Below are positions 18,196 through 27,066 of a stretch of DNA of 64,000 nucleotides, piece by piece. Every line of letters starts with the position of its first letter. The stretch's first letter is position 1. The position numbers and the translations under genes are program-made. The notes beneath the pieces were generated by a model. The model made no database searches. It saw nothing but the letters and a program-made list of their open reading frames with translations, and was not told where the DNA came from. Source of the DNA: an uncultured SAR116 cluster alpha proteobacterium (GTDB taxonomy: Bacteria; Pseudomonadota; Alphaproteobacteria; Puniceispirillales; Marisalimonadaceae); the NCBI GenBank assembly GCA_902615025.1, contig CACMNV010000001.1, positions 124,001 to 188,000 on the forward strand, read 5' to 3'.

Positions 18196-19275
18196 TTTTT
18201 CTCTATGTTCATCTAAATTATTAGATATGTCTATAGAATTAAAGCAAAAATGATCCCAAGATTTTTTTTGATAATCTTTTAATAATTTTTGATCTTTCAT
18301 TAATAATTCTAAACTTGATGAGATTTTATATTTGTCTATATCTTTAATTAAAATGCCATTTTTTTTTACTATTTCTTTTAATCCTCCAGAATTTGAAGCT
18401 ATTATTGCTATTCCATTAGACATGGCTTCCGCTGCTACTAAGCCAAAAGGCTCTTGCCAAATTGATGGTATTACAATTATAGATGCTCTTTGCATAATTT
18501 TATTTAATTTATCAGAATTTATAAAACCAATTATATTCGCGTTTTTACCAATATTCAAAAATTGAGTATTAATACTTTTTGAGTAGTTACTCTGACAAAG
18601 TGAACCTAACTTTGGAGAACCAATGATTTTAAAGCTCCAATTTGGATATTTTTTATATATATCTTTGACGGAATCTACAAATAAGTGAACTCCTTTTTCA
18701 TGGACAATTCTTCCAACAAAAATAACTTCTCTTCTTTTCTTAGGTAAAGTATTATTCGCCCTTTTTACCCCATTATATAATACTACAACTTTCTTATTTG
18801 TATCTATTATCCCGTTTAAAAACCTAGCTTTTATATAATTGCTTACACAATATATTTTATCTAACTTTGACACTAGGTTTCTTCTTTCTGAAACTGTTTT
18901 AGAACCTTTCATCTGCAATGGGTCATTGTGGATAAATAGTGTAAGTACATGATCAGAATTAAGTTTACTTTTTACAAAGTTAACCAAATAAGGTCTATTA
19001 TGCATTTCTATTATTTGGTTATGTCTATTTTCTTTATTAATTAATTTACACATTTCATTAGCAATATTTTTGTTTTTACTTGAAATAAAATTCCATTTTC
19101 TTTTTATGCCTACAAAGTTTTTGTCAAATATAGGATCTTCAACATCTTGACCAAACACTCTTATTTTATTTTTGAATTTTGAGAATTCTATGTTGTTTGA
19201 AACAGTAATACTTACTGAAGAGGCTTTATTTTTACTGAACTTTTCTTTAAAAGGTAATAATATATTAATAATCAT
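18181..19275 (-). CDS. Glycosyltransferase family 4 (GT-B) protein
   Basis: A 364-aa protein with the C-terminal GT-B domain in good order: REVIFVGRIVHEKGVHLFVD, then NANIIGFINSDKL and the nucleotide-sugar site IVIPSIWQEPFGLVAAEAMS (EX7E-type), then NSGGLKEIV. The N-terminal acceptor half is poorly conserved, as usual. It sits head-to-tail against the O-antigen ligase-like gene (15-bp overlap at the 3' ends) and likely builds a lipopolysaccharide or exopolysaccharide. The donor sugar is unknown. Confidence 0.85.
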   Translation of the reverse strand: MIINILLPFKEKFSKNKASSVSITVSNNIEFSKFKNKIRVFGQDVEDPIFDKNFVGIKRKWNFISSKNKNIANEMCKLINKENRHNQIIEMHNRPYLVNFVKSKLNSDHVLTLFIHNDPLQMKGSKTVSERRNLVSKLDKIYCVSNYIKARFLNGIIDTNKKVVVLYNGVKRANNTLPKKRREVIFVGRIVHEKGVHLFVDSVKDIYKKYPNWSFKIIGSPKLGSLCQSNYSKSINTQFLNIGKNANIIGFINSDKLNKIMQRASIIVIPSIWQEPFGLVAAEAMSNGIAIIASNSGGLKEIVKKNGILIKDIDKYKISSSLELLMKDQKLLKDYQKKSWDHFCFNSIDISNNLDEHREKLFKN

Positions 19276-19313
19276 ATTGAACTTTAATAAAAAATAGTAG
19301 GTATCTTTTAAAA

Positions 19314-20069
19314 TTGCAAACTATAATATGCATGAAGTGGGGTAATAGATATAATTCAAATTATGTTAATAATTTATATTCTTCTATTCAAACACATACT
19401 AAAAATAAAACTAGATTAATTTGTTTTACTGATGACAAAAAAAATATAATTAAAGATGTTATATGTAAACCTTTGCCAGATATAAAAATTCCAAAACCAT
19501 TGTCTCTAACTCCATGGAGAAAATTAAGTATATGGAGATATCCTCTTAATGGACTTGAGGGTGATGTTCTATTTTTAGATTTAGATTTAGTAATTATTAA
19601 TAATTTGGACAAATTTTTTTCTTATAAAAAAGGTACTTTTTGTGTTATTGAAAATTGGACGCAAATTGGAAAGGGTATTGGAAATACAAGTTGTTTTAGG
19701 TTTCCTGTTAAAAAACATAAATATATTTTCGATAAGTTCGAAAAAAATTCTAATTATATATGGAAAAAATATCACATTGAACAAGTTTATATAAGTAAGG
19801 TAATAAATGAACAGAATTTTTGGCCAAAAAACTGGTGTCAAAGTTTTAAACACAATTTGCTTCCAAAATGGCCTTTAAGAATATGGAAACCCGCAAAGGT
19901 AAGTCAGGAAACCAGCGTAGTAGCATTTACGGGAAAACCCGACCCTGAAGATGTTTTGCTTGAAAAATGGCCAGTACCCAAAAATAAATTTTATAAAAAA
20001 ATTTACAAGCAAGTAAAATGTCCCGATTGGTTAAAAGATAGTTGGAAAATTAATTCAAAAGATTTATAG
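19314..20069 (+). CDS. Putative glycosyltransferase (GT-A, DxD type)
   Basis: 251 aa. I keep the TTG start at 19314 because the first strand TIICMKWGNRYNSNYVNNLY begins before the first ATG (19332) and resembles related proteins. The DLDLV segment in VLFLDLDLVIINNL (about residues 89-102) looks like the DxD motif of GT-A enzymes, and the region before it (RKLSIWRYPL) fits the same fold. The C-terminus has a conserved-looking VAFTGKPDPEDV. It is probably a capsule or LPS glycosyltransferase, though the family is poorly characterised. It lies divergent from the GT4 gene. Confidence 0.6.
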   Translation: MQTIICMKWGNRYNSNYVNNLYSSIQTHTKNKTRLICFTDDKKNIIKDVICKPLPDIKIPKPLSLTPWRKLSIWRYPLNGLEGDVLFLDLDLVIINNLDKFFSYKKGTFCVIENWTQIGKGIGNTSCFRFPVKKHKYIFDKFEKNSNYIWKKYHIEQVYISKVINEQNFWPKNWCQSFKHNLLPKWPLRIWKPAKVSQETSVVAFTGKPDPEDVLLEKWPVPKNKFYKKIYKQVKCPDWLKDSWKINSKDL

Positions 20070-21009
20070 GATTACCATCAAGATAGGCTACAATTGCATA
20101 AACGTATCCTTGATGAAATTTTTCGTATGTTTCACAAGACACATACCCAAGATGTGGAGTTAATACAACATTATAATCTTTTGACAAAGACCTAAGTTCG
20201 TGTTGAACGGGCAAAGGTTCAATATCATACACATCCAATCCGACTCCAGAAATATAAAAGTTTTTAATGGAATTAATTAAATCTTTTTCATTAATAATTG
20301 GCCCCCTACTAGTATTAATTATAATGGAGCTTTTTTTCATCATTTGAATTTTTTTATTGTCTATAAAACCTCTTGTCCTATCAGATAATTTAGTATGAAT
20401 AGAAAGCACATCAGAAATTTTGAACATCTCATCTGAAGATACTAAAGTTACTTTTTCTGAATCACAAATCTCTTTTGTTAAATTATGACTCCAAGCAATT
20501 ACATTCATGCCAAAAGCATTACCAAATTTAGCCACTTGTTTGCCTTGTTTTCCTAAGCCAAAAATTCCTAATGTTTTTCCATATAATGTTCTACCTATAG
20601 ATGTTTGCCATCCACCATTATTAATATTCACAAACTCTTGAGAAATATTTCTCCAAACTAATTGTGTTAATAACCAAGAAAGTTCAGCTGTAGATTCTAT
20701 TCTGTTTTCAGTTCCACAAAAAACAATTTTTCTTTTGATAAGAGCTTCTTTGTCTACAGAAGGATTCCACATTCCAGTTGTAATAACTAATTTAAGCTTA
20801 GGTAATTGATCAATTATACTTGAACTCAATAATGTTCTTTCTCTCATTAAACATAATACATCAAAATCTGATAAATACTTCACTAATTCATTTGAATCAT
20901 CAAAATATTTATTAAAAATTTTCAAGTTAATTTTACCCTCTAATTCAGACCAATTACCAAACTTTTTTGTTACATTTTGATAATCATCTAAAACTGCTAC
21001 ATTTAACAT
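20050..21009 (-). CDS. D-2-hydroxyacid dehydrogenase (NAD-dependent)
   Basis: A 319-aa protein of the SerA/GyaR superfamily. It has the NAD site LGIFGLGKQGKQVAKFGNAF, the catalytic Arg in INTSRGPIINEKDL, Glu in VDGlike DVYDIEPLP and His in LTPHLGYVS. Substrate is unknown; the family reduces 2-keto acids such as glyoxylate, hydroxypyruvate or phosphohydroxypyruvate. It begins 1 bp after the tcuA stop, so the two form an operon. Co-expression with a tricarballylate dehydrogenase-like flavoprotein suggests organic acid metabolism. It overlaps the convergent glycosyltransferase gene by 20 bp. Confidence 0.82.
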   Translation of the reverse strand: MLNVAVLDDYQNVTKKFGNWSELEGKINLKIFNKYFDDSNELVKYLSDFDVLCLMRERTLLSSSIIDQLPKLKLVITTGMWNPSVDKEALIKRKIVFCGTENRIESTAELSWLLTQLVWRNISQEFVNINNGGWQTSIGRTLYGKTLGIFGLGKQGKQVAKFGNAFGMNVIAWSHNLTKEICDSEKVTLVSSDEMFKISDVLSIHTKLSDRTRGFIDNKKIQMMKKSSIIINTSRGPIINEKDLINSIKNFYISGVGLDVYDIEPLPVQHELRSLSKDYNVVLTPHLGYVSCETYEKFHQGYVYAIVAYLDGNPINLLN

Positions 21010-21010
21010 T

Positions 21011-22483
21011 TTACAAACCTAAAGCTGCAGCACTTCCAGCTTTTCTTCCAAACACTGCACCAGAAGTTAAGCCAGAACCACCGGGGTAACCATTTAAGAA
21101 TACGCCACCAACTAATTCTCCACAGGCATAAAGTCCTTGAATATTTTGATCATTTTGATCTAAAACATTTCCATTCTTAGAAATTTTTAATCCACCATAT
21201 GTGAATGTTATACCTCCGGTTACAGGATATGCTCGATAAGGTGGTTTATCTAACGCAAGCGCCCAATTTGATTTTGGTGTATCAAGGTCTATTGTTGTTC
21301 TTCCATCAAGAATAGTGGGATCAAAATTTCTGTTGGATTTGCAAGACTTGTTAAACTCTCTCACTGTAGACAAACATTGTTTAAAATTAACACCATCCAT
21401 TTTCTCTATTAATTCTTCTAGAGTGTTTGCTTCTACATAATGTGCATCTTCAAAAAAATACTCGTCATAAAGTAAATGTTTAACTTTTTCATCAAAAATC
21501 TGCCATGCAAAATGTCCAGGTTGTTCTAAAACCCGAGCTCCATATTGAGCATAAGTATAATTTCTAAAATTTTTTCCTTCATCTAAAAACCTTTTTCCAT
21601 CTGCATTAATCATAATCCCAAGAAAATAGCAGATCTTCCTGTATTTTTTTCTTTCGCCTGGTTCTAAATCTAAATTACCAAAATCTTTCATATGAAGATC
21701 CATTGGTGTTGCATGGCAAGAACCAAATTGTCCATTGAGAGCAGCTCCTAAATCCATAGCCATTTTCAATCCATCACCTGTATTGTTTGGTGTGCCTCTT
21801 ACTTTAGCAACACCCCAATGATCCCCTAAATACTTTGATCTCATTTCTTTATCAGCCTCAAATCCACCTGATGCTAAGATAACTGCGTCAGCAATAAAAT
21901 TATAGTCTTTAGTTTTTACACCTATTATTTTTTCTTCTTCTTTAATAAGCTCAGCGACTGGGATTTCATACTCTATCTCACCACCAAGTTTTTTAAAAGC
22001 TTCTAATTCTTGATCAAATAATCCTACACCTTCATTTTTTGATGCTAAGGTTAATCCTCCCCAAAAAATAAACTTCCCATCTTTTTCAAAACTTTGCCTA
22101 TGATATATTGGCTCAAATTTTACATCATGAGATGCTAACCATTTCATAGTGTCATAGGATTCATTAATCAAAGTTTTTTGTTCAATGGTGAGAGGTTTTC
22201 CATCATTAAAACTTAGGAGATCTTCAGAAAACTTCTCTTTTGAATATTTACCAAAATTAGTTTTTTTTAATCTTGGGTCATTTGGATCTTTTAACAATGG
22301 TTTTAATTCATCACCGTTATTGTATACAAATCTCATGGCACCTGCAGTATACTTTGTATTTCCACCAGCTAAGTTCTCATTCGCTTTTTCTAAAATTTTT
22401 ACAGTTGCTCCTTTTTCTAATGCAGAAATTCCTGCACACAAAGCAGCATTACCTGATCCTACAATGATAAGTTTTTTAGACAT
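21011..22483 (-). CDS. tcuA: FAD-dependent tricarballylate dehydrogenase-like protein
   Basis: A 490-aa flavoprotein. It has the FAD-binding N-terminus IIVGSGNAALCAGISALEKG, followed by GGNTKYTAGAMRFVYN, a segment diagnostic of TcuA as opposed to fumarate reductases. VILASGGFEAD, TPNNTGDGLKMA and the C-terminal GLYACGELVGGVFLNGYPGG complete the FAD_binding_2 fold. TcuA oxidises tricarballylate to cis-aconitate, removing an aconitase inhibitor and feeding the TCA cycle. The membrane partner TcuB and transporter TcuC are not adjacent, so the electron acceptor is unclear. Confidence 0.82.
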   Translation of the reverse strand: MSKKLIIVGSGNAALCAGISALEKGATVKILEKANENLAGGNTKYTAGAMRFVYNNGDELKPLLKDPNDPRLKKTNFGKYSKEKFSEDLLSFNDGKPLTIEQKTLINESYDTMKWLASHDVKFEPIYHRQSFEKDGKFIFWGGLTLASKNEGVGLFDQELEAFKKLGGEIEYEIPVAELIKEEEKIIGVKTKDYNFIADAVILASGGFEADKEMRSKYLGDHWGVAKVRGTPNNTGDGLKMAMDLGAALNGQFGSCHATPMDLHMKDFGNLDLEPGERKKYRKICYFLGIMINADGKRFLDEGKNFRNYTYAQYGARVLEQPGHFAWQIFDEKVKHLLYDEYFFEDAHYVEANTLEELIEKMDGVNFKQCLSTVREFNKSCKSNRNFDPTILDGRTTIDLDTPKSNWALALDKPPYRAYPVTGGITFTYGGLKISKNGNVLDQNDQNIQGLYACGELVGGVFLNGYPGGSGLTSGAVFGRKAGSAAALGL

Positions 22484-22546
22484 ATTTTTTATTTTGAATT
22501 ACTTTGTGTAAATAATAATAAAATTAAATATATATTCAAATAATTT

Positions 22547-23470
22547 ATGACAAATAATCTCCTTGGCTCTTTAATTGGTTTAGTTGGAATAGTATTAGCT
22601 CTTATCACACACATGATGGTTAAAGATTTAACTTATGATGTAGATTTTTTGATGATTTTGTTTGGTCGTTTTGTTTTTTCTTTACCTCTTTTATTTGTCT
22701 TTGCAATCATTGCTCGAAAAAATAATTTTTTACAAATTAACAATTGGTTTTACGTTTTATTAAGATCTGTTTTTGGATTAACCACTATGCTTTTAGTGTT
22801 CTTATCTCTTCAGCTTATACCAATAGGCTTAGTAACAGCACTTGCTCAAAGTTCTGCAATTTTTGTAACAATTTTAGCTCCTATTATTTTAGGAGAAAAA
22901 ATTGGCATTAAAAGATGGATAGCTGTTTTAGTAGGTTTATTGGGAGTTTACTTGATGACTAATCCCATTGGAATTATTAATGGAACAAGTAACTTATCTC
23001 CCTTAGGTTTAACTATGGCAACTATAAGTGCATTAACTCACGCGGGTCTTGCTTTAATTTTAAGAAAATTAGGTAAAACTGAACATCCTACTACTACCGC
23101 ATTAATTCATAACTGTATTACTTCTTTTTTTGTTGTTTCTGGAATAATCATATTTGGTTCAAGTATAATTGGTCAAAAAGGTATTTTTGGAACAGAAATA
23201 TTGTTTGAACCAAATTATTTGTTGTATACTTTACTTTTATTAGGTTTTATTGGATCATTTGTGCAATATTTTATGACAACAAGTTACAAATATGCAGATG
23301 CGACAATTCTCGTTACACTTAGATATATTGCTATTCCTTTAGCAGGAGTATTTGGTTATATAATTTGGAATGAAGTTCCTAGTCATAGTCAAACAATTGG
23401 AGGAATCTTTATTCTCGCATCTTGCTTATTCATTACATTAAGAGAAATGAAAATAAAAAAAATTAATTAG
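22547..23470 (+). CDS. EamA/DMT superfamily transporter
   Basis: A 307-aa protein with ten hydrophobic segments in two EamA repeats: LIGLVGIVLALITHMMV at the start, then LAQSSAIFVTILAPIILGEK ending the first repeat, and RYIAIPLAGVFGYIIWNEVP in the second. DMT proteins usually export metabolites or amino acids. The substrate is not evident. It is divergent from tcuA and abuts pyrE tail to tail. Confidence 0.82.
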   Translation: MTNNLLGSLIGLVGIVLALITHMMVKDLTYDVDFLMILFGRFVFSLPLLFVFAIIARKNNFLQINNWFYVLLRSVFGLTTMLLVFLSLQLIPIGLVTALAQSSAIFVTILAPIILGEKIGIKRWIAVLVGLLGVYLMTNPIGIINGTSNLSPLGLTMATISALTHAGLALILRKLGKTEHPTTTALIHNCITSFFVVSGIIIFGSSIIGQKGIFGTEILFEPNYLLYTLLLLGFIGSFVQYFMTTSYKYADATILVTLRYIAIPLAGVFGYIIWNEVPSHSQTIGGIFILASCLFITLREMKIKKIN

Positions 23471-24151
23471 TTATTTTCCACCATTTTCTTTAGACCAATC
23501 TTTAGGGTTGTTTAAAAAGTTTTCTACAGCTTGTAATGTTATCTGATCAAATTTATCTAATTCTTTAGCGCAGTTTAAAACATCCCACCAAGTTGCAAGA
23601 TAATGTAAATTTAATGAATTATTTTGGAGTGAAGATATAGTATCTTTAAAAATATCGTAGTAAAATATCACAAATGTGTGATTTACAATTGCACCTGTTT
23701 TTCTGATTGCATTTGCAAAATTAAGCTTGCTTCCCCCATCTGTTGTAAGATCTTCTACAAGAAGAATTCTTTGTCCCTCTTTAATATCTCCCTCAATTAA
23801 TGCATCTCTTCCAAAACCTTTAGGCTTTTTTCTTACATATTGCATTGGTAAACTTAGTCTCTCTGCTATAAATGCAGCAAAAGGAATTCCAGCAGTCTCA
23901 CCTCCTGCAACAGCATCAAATTGTTCAAAACCGACATTCTTCGCAAGTACACAAGCGCCAAAATCCATTAAAGTACTTCTTACTCTAGGATAAGAAATTA
24001 TCTTTCTACAGTCGATGTAGACGGGACTGGCAGTACCTGAAGTAAATATAAATGGCTTATCACTTCTAAAATGAACTGCATCAATTTCAAAGAGCATCTT
24101 TGCGGTCAATTCCGATATTGTTTTTTTATCAGTGAAATTTAATGTTTGCAT
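23471..24151 (-). CDS. pyrE: Orotate phosphoribosyltransferase
   Basis: A 226-aa type I phosphoribosyltransferase. The PRPP loop is [20 protein letters not shown], and the orotate end shows the N-terminal [20 protein letters not shown] and [35 protein letters not shown] supplies the flexible catalytic loop. The long form with the C-terminal [10 protein letters not shown] segment is typical of alphaproteobacteria. It catalyses orotate + PRPP to OMP in pyrimidine synthesis. It lies 19 bp downstream of ggt on the same strand. Confidence 0.93.
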   Translation of the reverse strand: MQTLNFTDKKTISELTAKMLFEIDAVHFRSDKPFIFTSGTASPVYIDCRKIISYPRVRSTLMDFGACVLAKNVGFEQFDAVAGGETAGIPFAAFIAERLSLPMQYVRKKPKGFGRDALIEGDIKEGQRILLVEDLTTDGGSKLNFANAIRKTGAIVNHTFVIFYYDIFKDTISSLQNNSLNLHYLATWWDVLNCAKELDKFDQITLQAVENFLNNPKDWSKENGGK

Positions 24152-24169
24152 ACATTATCTTTATATTTT

Positions 24170-25777
24170 TTAGACACCTAACGCAATACCATCTTTTCTC
24201 CAGTCGCTAGCGCCTAAAGATATACCTTTATCAATATCATTAACAATTATTTGACCACCTCCAATTGGAAGTGCAGGATAATTAATTTTATGACCTTTAT
24301 TTTTAAGTTCTGTAATTAAATCTGAGTCAAAGTTTTCTTCGATATTAAGTACTCCATTATTTGGAAAAACTCGTGGCAAATCTAGAGCACATTGTGGGCT
24401 TAAATGGAAATCTAAAATTTGGGACAAAATAAACGCATGTCCTGCTGCTTGATAATGTCCCCCCATAACACCAAATGATCCTACAACGTCATCATTTCTT
24501 CCAATCATTCCAGGGATAATTGTATGCAAGGGTCTTTTTCTTCCAGATATTTGATTTGGATGATTATCCTTTAAGGAAAAACTCTTTCCTCTACAATGTA
24601 ATAGGATCCCAGTTTGTGGAACTGTAATTCCACTTCCAAATTGATCAAACAAAGAATTTATAAATGAAATTGTCATTCCATTTTTATCTTTTACCGTTAA
24701 ATAAATTGTATCTTTATGGTCTGGAAAATCAGAAATTTCTATATCACTAGCATAATCTAAATTAATTTTGTAAGCATAATTTTTTATAGTATTCTCTTGT
24801 ATTAAATTCATCAAATCTAATTTTTGGTACTTTGGATCTCCAAGAAACTTATCTCTTAAAGAATAGGCTATTTTAACTGCTTCAACATAAATATGATAAT
24901 AATCTGATTTTGATAAGTTTTTCATATCAAATTGTTTTAATAATTCTAAAATAAAAAAAACTACAATTCCTTGACCATTCGGTGGGGCCTCATAAATTGT
25001 AAAGCCATTATAATCAAATTCAATAGGATCTTCCCAAACTGGCTCGTATTTTAAAAAATCTTCAGATATATGAAGCCCTCCCAAATCATTTAATGTACTT
25101 ACAATATTATCTGCAATCAATCCTTGATAAAAACCATGTTTACCTTCCTCAGCAATCAATTTAAATGTATTTAACAAATCATCATTTTTGAAATTGTCTA
25201 AGTGTTCATAAACTAAATGATCTTTAGTAAAGATTTTTTTCGTCTCATTATTTTCTATGAGTTTTTTTTCATTTCTTTTCCAGTCTTGAGATACTCTTTC
25301 GTTTACTAAAACACCGTCTTTGACAATATTAATTGCAATATTAAAAATATCCTTCCATTTCAATAACCCATATTTATCATGAAGTTCTTTCCAGCCAGCA
25401 ATAGCACCTGGTATCGTTACTGCATGTGATGAAAATGGGTCAATAGTTGTTATGTTTTTATCTAAAAAATACTTTAGATCATAATTTTTACCTGCATAAC
25501 CTGATGCGTTTAAAACTTTAATATCTTTCGTCTTTCCAGATTTTGATATTAATGCAAAACAATCTCCACCTATGCCTGTCATATGCGGTTCTGCAAAACA
25601 TAAAACAATTGACATGGCAATTGCAGCATCCACAGCATTTGCTCCATCTTTTAAAAAATCTAATCCTAATTGACTTGATAATGGATGTGAGCTAGCAACA
25701 ATTCCATCTTTTGAAATCGCATGAGATTTGCTTGGATAGGTAAAATTTCGAAATTTAAATTTTTGAAAAGCTTTCAT
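24170..25777 (-). CDS. ggt: Gamma-glutamyltransferase family (Ntn hydrolase), cytosolic type
   Basis: A 535-aa protein. GIVASSHPLSSQLGLDFL and AIAMSIVLCFAEPHMTGIGG are the GGT N-terminal signatures. The autoprocessing site appears as HKDTIYLTVKDKNGMTISFI, where the Thr before the small subunit is the expected nucleophile. VVGSFGVMGGHYQAAGHAF lies in the small subunit. No signal peptide precedes the mature-like sequence, in contrast to periplasmic Ggt and in agreement with YwrD-type cytosolic relatives. It may act on glutathione or gamma-glutamyl compounds, or as a related acylase. Confidence 0.82.
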   Translation of the reverse strand: MKAFQKFKFRNFTYPSKSHAISKDGIVASSHPLSSQLGLDFLKDGANAVDAAIAMSIVLCFAEPHMTGIGGDCFALISKSGKTKDIKVLNASGYAGKNYDLKYFLDKNITTIDPFSSHAVTIPGAIAGWKELHDKYGLLKWKDIFNIAINIVKDGVLVNERVSQDWKRNEKKLIENNETKKIFTKDHLVYEHLDNFKNDDLLNTFKLIAEEGKHGFYQGLIADNIVSTLNDLGGLHISEDFLKYEPVWEDPIEFDYNGFTIYEAPPNGQGIVVFFILELLKQFDMKNLSKSDYYHIYVEAVKIAYSLRDKFLGDPKYQKLDLMNLIQENTIKNYAYKINLDYASDIEISDFPDHKDTIYLTVKDKNGMTISFINSLFDQFGSGITVPQTGILLHCRGKSFSLKDNHPNQISGRKRPLHTIIPGMIGRNDDVVGSFGVMGGHYQAAGHAFILSQILDFHLSPQCALDLPRVFPNNGVLNIEENFDSDLITELKNKGHKINYPALPIGGGQIIVNDIDKGISLGASDWRKDGIALGV

Positions 25778-25836
25778 TTTAAAATTGTAACAGTTACTTG
25801 ATTATTATATCAAATCAAATTAATTTCTAATAATTA

Positions 25837-27066
25837 ATGGATACTAAAGTTTTAATTATTGGAGCAGGGCACGCAGGAATAGAAACTGCAGCAAGCTTAA
25901 GAAATTTAGGATTTTCTGGTAAAATTGAGATATTTGATCAAGAAAATACATTACCGTATCAAAAACCACCTCTCTCAAAATCATACATCAAATCATTTGA
26001 TACAAAAGAAGCTCTTATCAGAAGTAAGGAATGGTATGTTAATAACAAAATTGATTTAAAACTAAACACAAATATTAAATTCATAGATGATAAAAATAAA
26101 TCATTAAGTGATGAAAAAGATAATTTCTATCATTATGACAAATTAGTAATTGCTACTGGATCTAAAAACAATCTATTAGGAATAGATACTAAAGAGTATC
26201 AAAAAGGCAATTTTTTTTCTTTGAGAAATTTAGAAGACTCTAAGAGAATAAGAAAAAAAATTTCTGAAATTCAATTTATTACTATAATCGGTGCAGGTTT
26301 TATTGGATTAGAAATTGCCACAACTGCACTTCAATTAAATAAAGATGTTACAATAATCGAAAATAGTGAAAATGTAATGGGAAGATCTATATCTCAAGAT
26401 CTATCTAAATGGCTTATAAATTCTTATACAAAATCTGGAATAAAGTTCATATTCAATAAATCTTTTAAATCTTTTAAATCTGATGAAAAATCTGTAATTA
26501 ATGTTATTTTATCTGATGATACAAAAATAAATTCTGAAATGGTACTTATATCCGCTGGTTCTCAACCAAATGATTTATTATTTAAAAGTATTAAAGTAAA
26601 TGAATTTAATAAAATTAAAGTTAATTCATTTTTAGAAACAAGTATTAATGATATTTATGCAATTGGAGATTGTTGTTTTTTTGAATACTATTCAAAAGAA
26701 GTTAGATTAGAATCTATACAGAATGCAACAGATCAAGCAAAGACAGTTGCAAAAAATATTCTTGGCATGAAAGAAAAATATAATTTTGTGCCCTGGTTTT
26801 GGTCTGATCAGCTTAATATAAAACTGCAAATAGTAGGGCTATTAGATTTAAATTCAAATATTGAAATCAAAGTTCTAGGCTCTCAAGAAAACTCTAAATT
26901 CTCTAATTTTATATTTGCAGATAATCAACTGCAGGCAGTTGAGAGCATTAATAGTCCAGGGCACCACTTGATTATGAAAAATAATTGGGGAAAAAGGCAC
27001 CTTCTTAAAAAAGATCTTTTTACAAGTGATTTAAATTTAAAAAACTTTTTTAATTCTTCAACATAG
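25837..27066 (+). CDS. Ferredoxin/rubredoxin reductase-like FAD-NAD(P) oxidoreductase
   Basis: A 409-aa protein with two Rossmann motifs: FAD at IIGAGHAGIETAASLRNLGF and NAD(P)H at IIGAGFIGLEIATTALQL. PYQKPPLSKSYI and YAIGDCCFFEYY complete the class, and the C-terminal reductase domain follows. Such proteins pass electrons from NAD(P)H to a ferredoxin for oxygenases. No ferredoxin or oxygenase gene is adjacent, so the partner is unknown. It overlaps the convergent aminotransferase gene by 9 bp. Confidence 0.85.
   Translation: MDTKVLIIGAGHAGIETAASLRNLGFSGKIEIFDQENTLPYQKPPLSKSYIKSFDTKEALIRSKEWYVNNKIDLKLNTNIKFIDDKNKSLSDEKDNFYHYDKLVIATGSKNNLLGIDTKEYQKGNFFSLRNLEDSKRIRKKISEIQFITIIGAGFIGLEIATTALQLNKDVTIIENSENVMGRSISQDLSKWLINSYTKSGIKFIFNKSFKSFKSDEKSVINVILSDDTKINSEMVLISAGSQPNDLLFKSIKVNEFNKIKVNSFLETSINDIYAIGDCCFFEYYSKEVRLESIQNATDQAKTVAKNILGMKEKYNFVPWFWSDQLNIKLQIVGLLDLNSNIEIKVLGSQENSKFSNFIFADNQLQAVESINSPGHHLIMKNNWGKRHLLKKDLFTSDLNLKNFFNSST

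Noticed and set aside
26459-26480. Short tandem repeat ATCTTTTAA in the ferredoxin reductase-like gene
   Set aside because: Two copies only, in frame and coding for K-S-F repeats; not unusual in AT-rich sequence.
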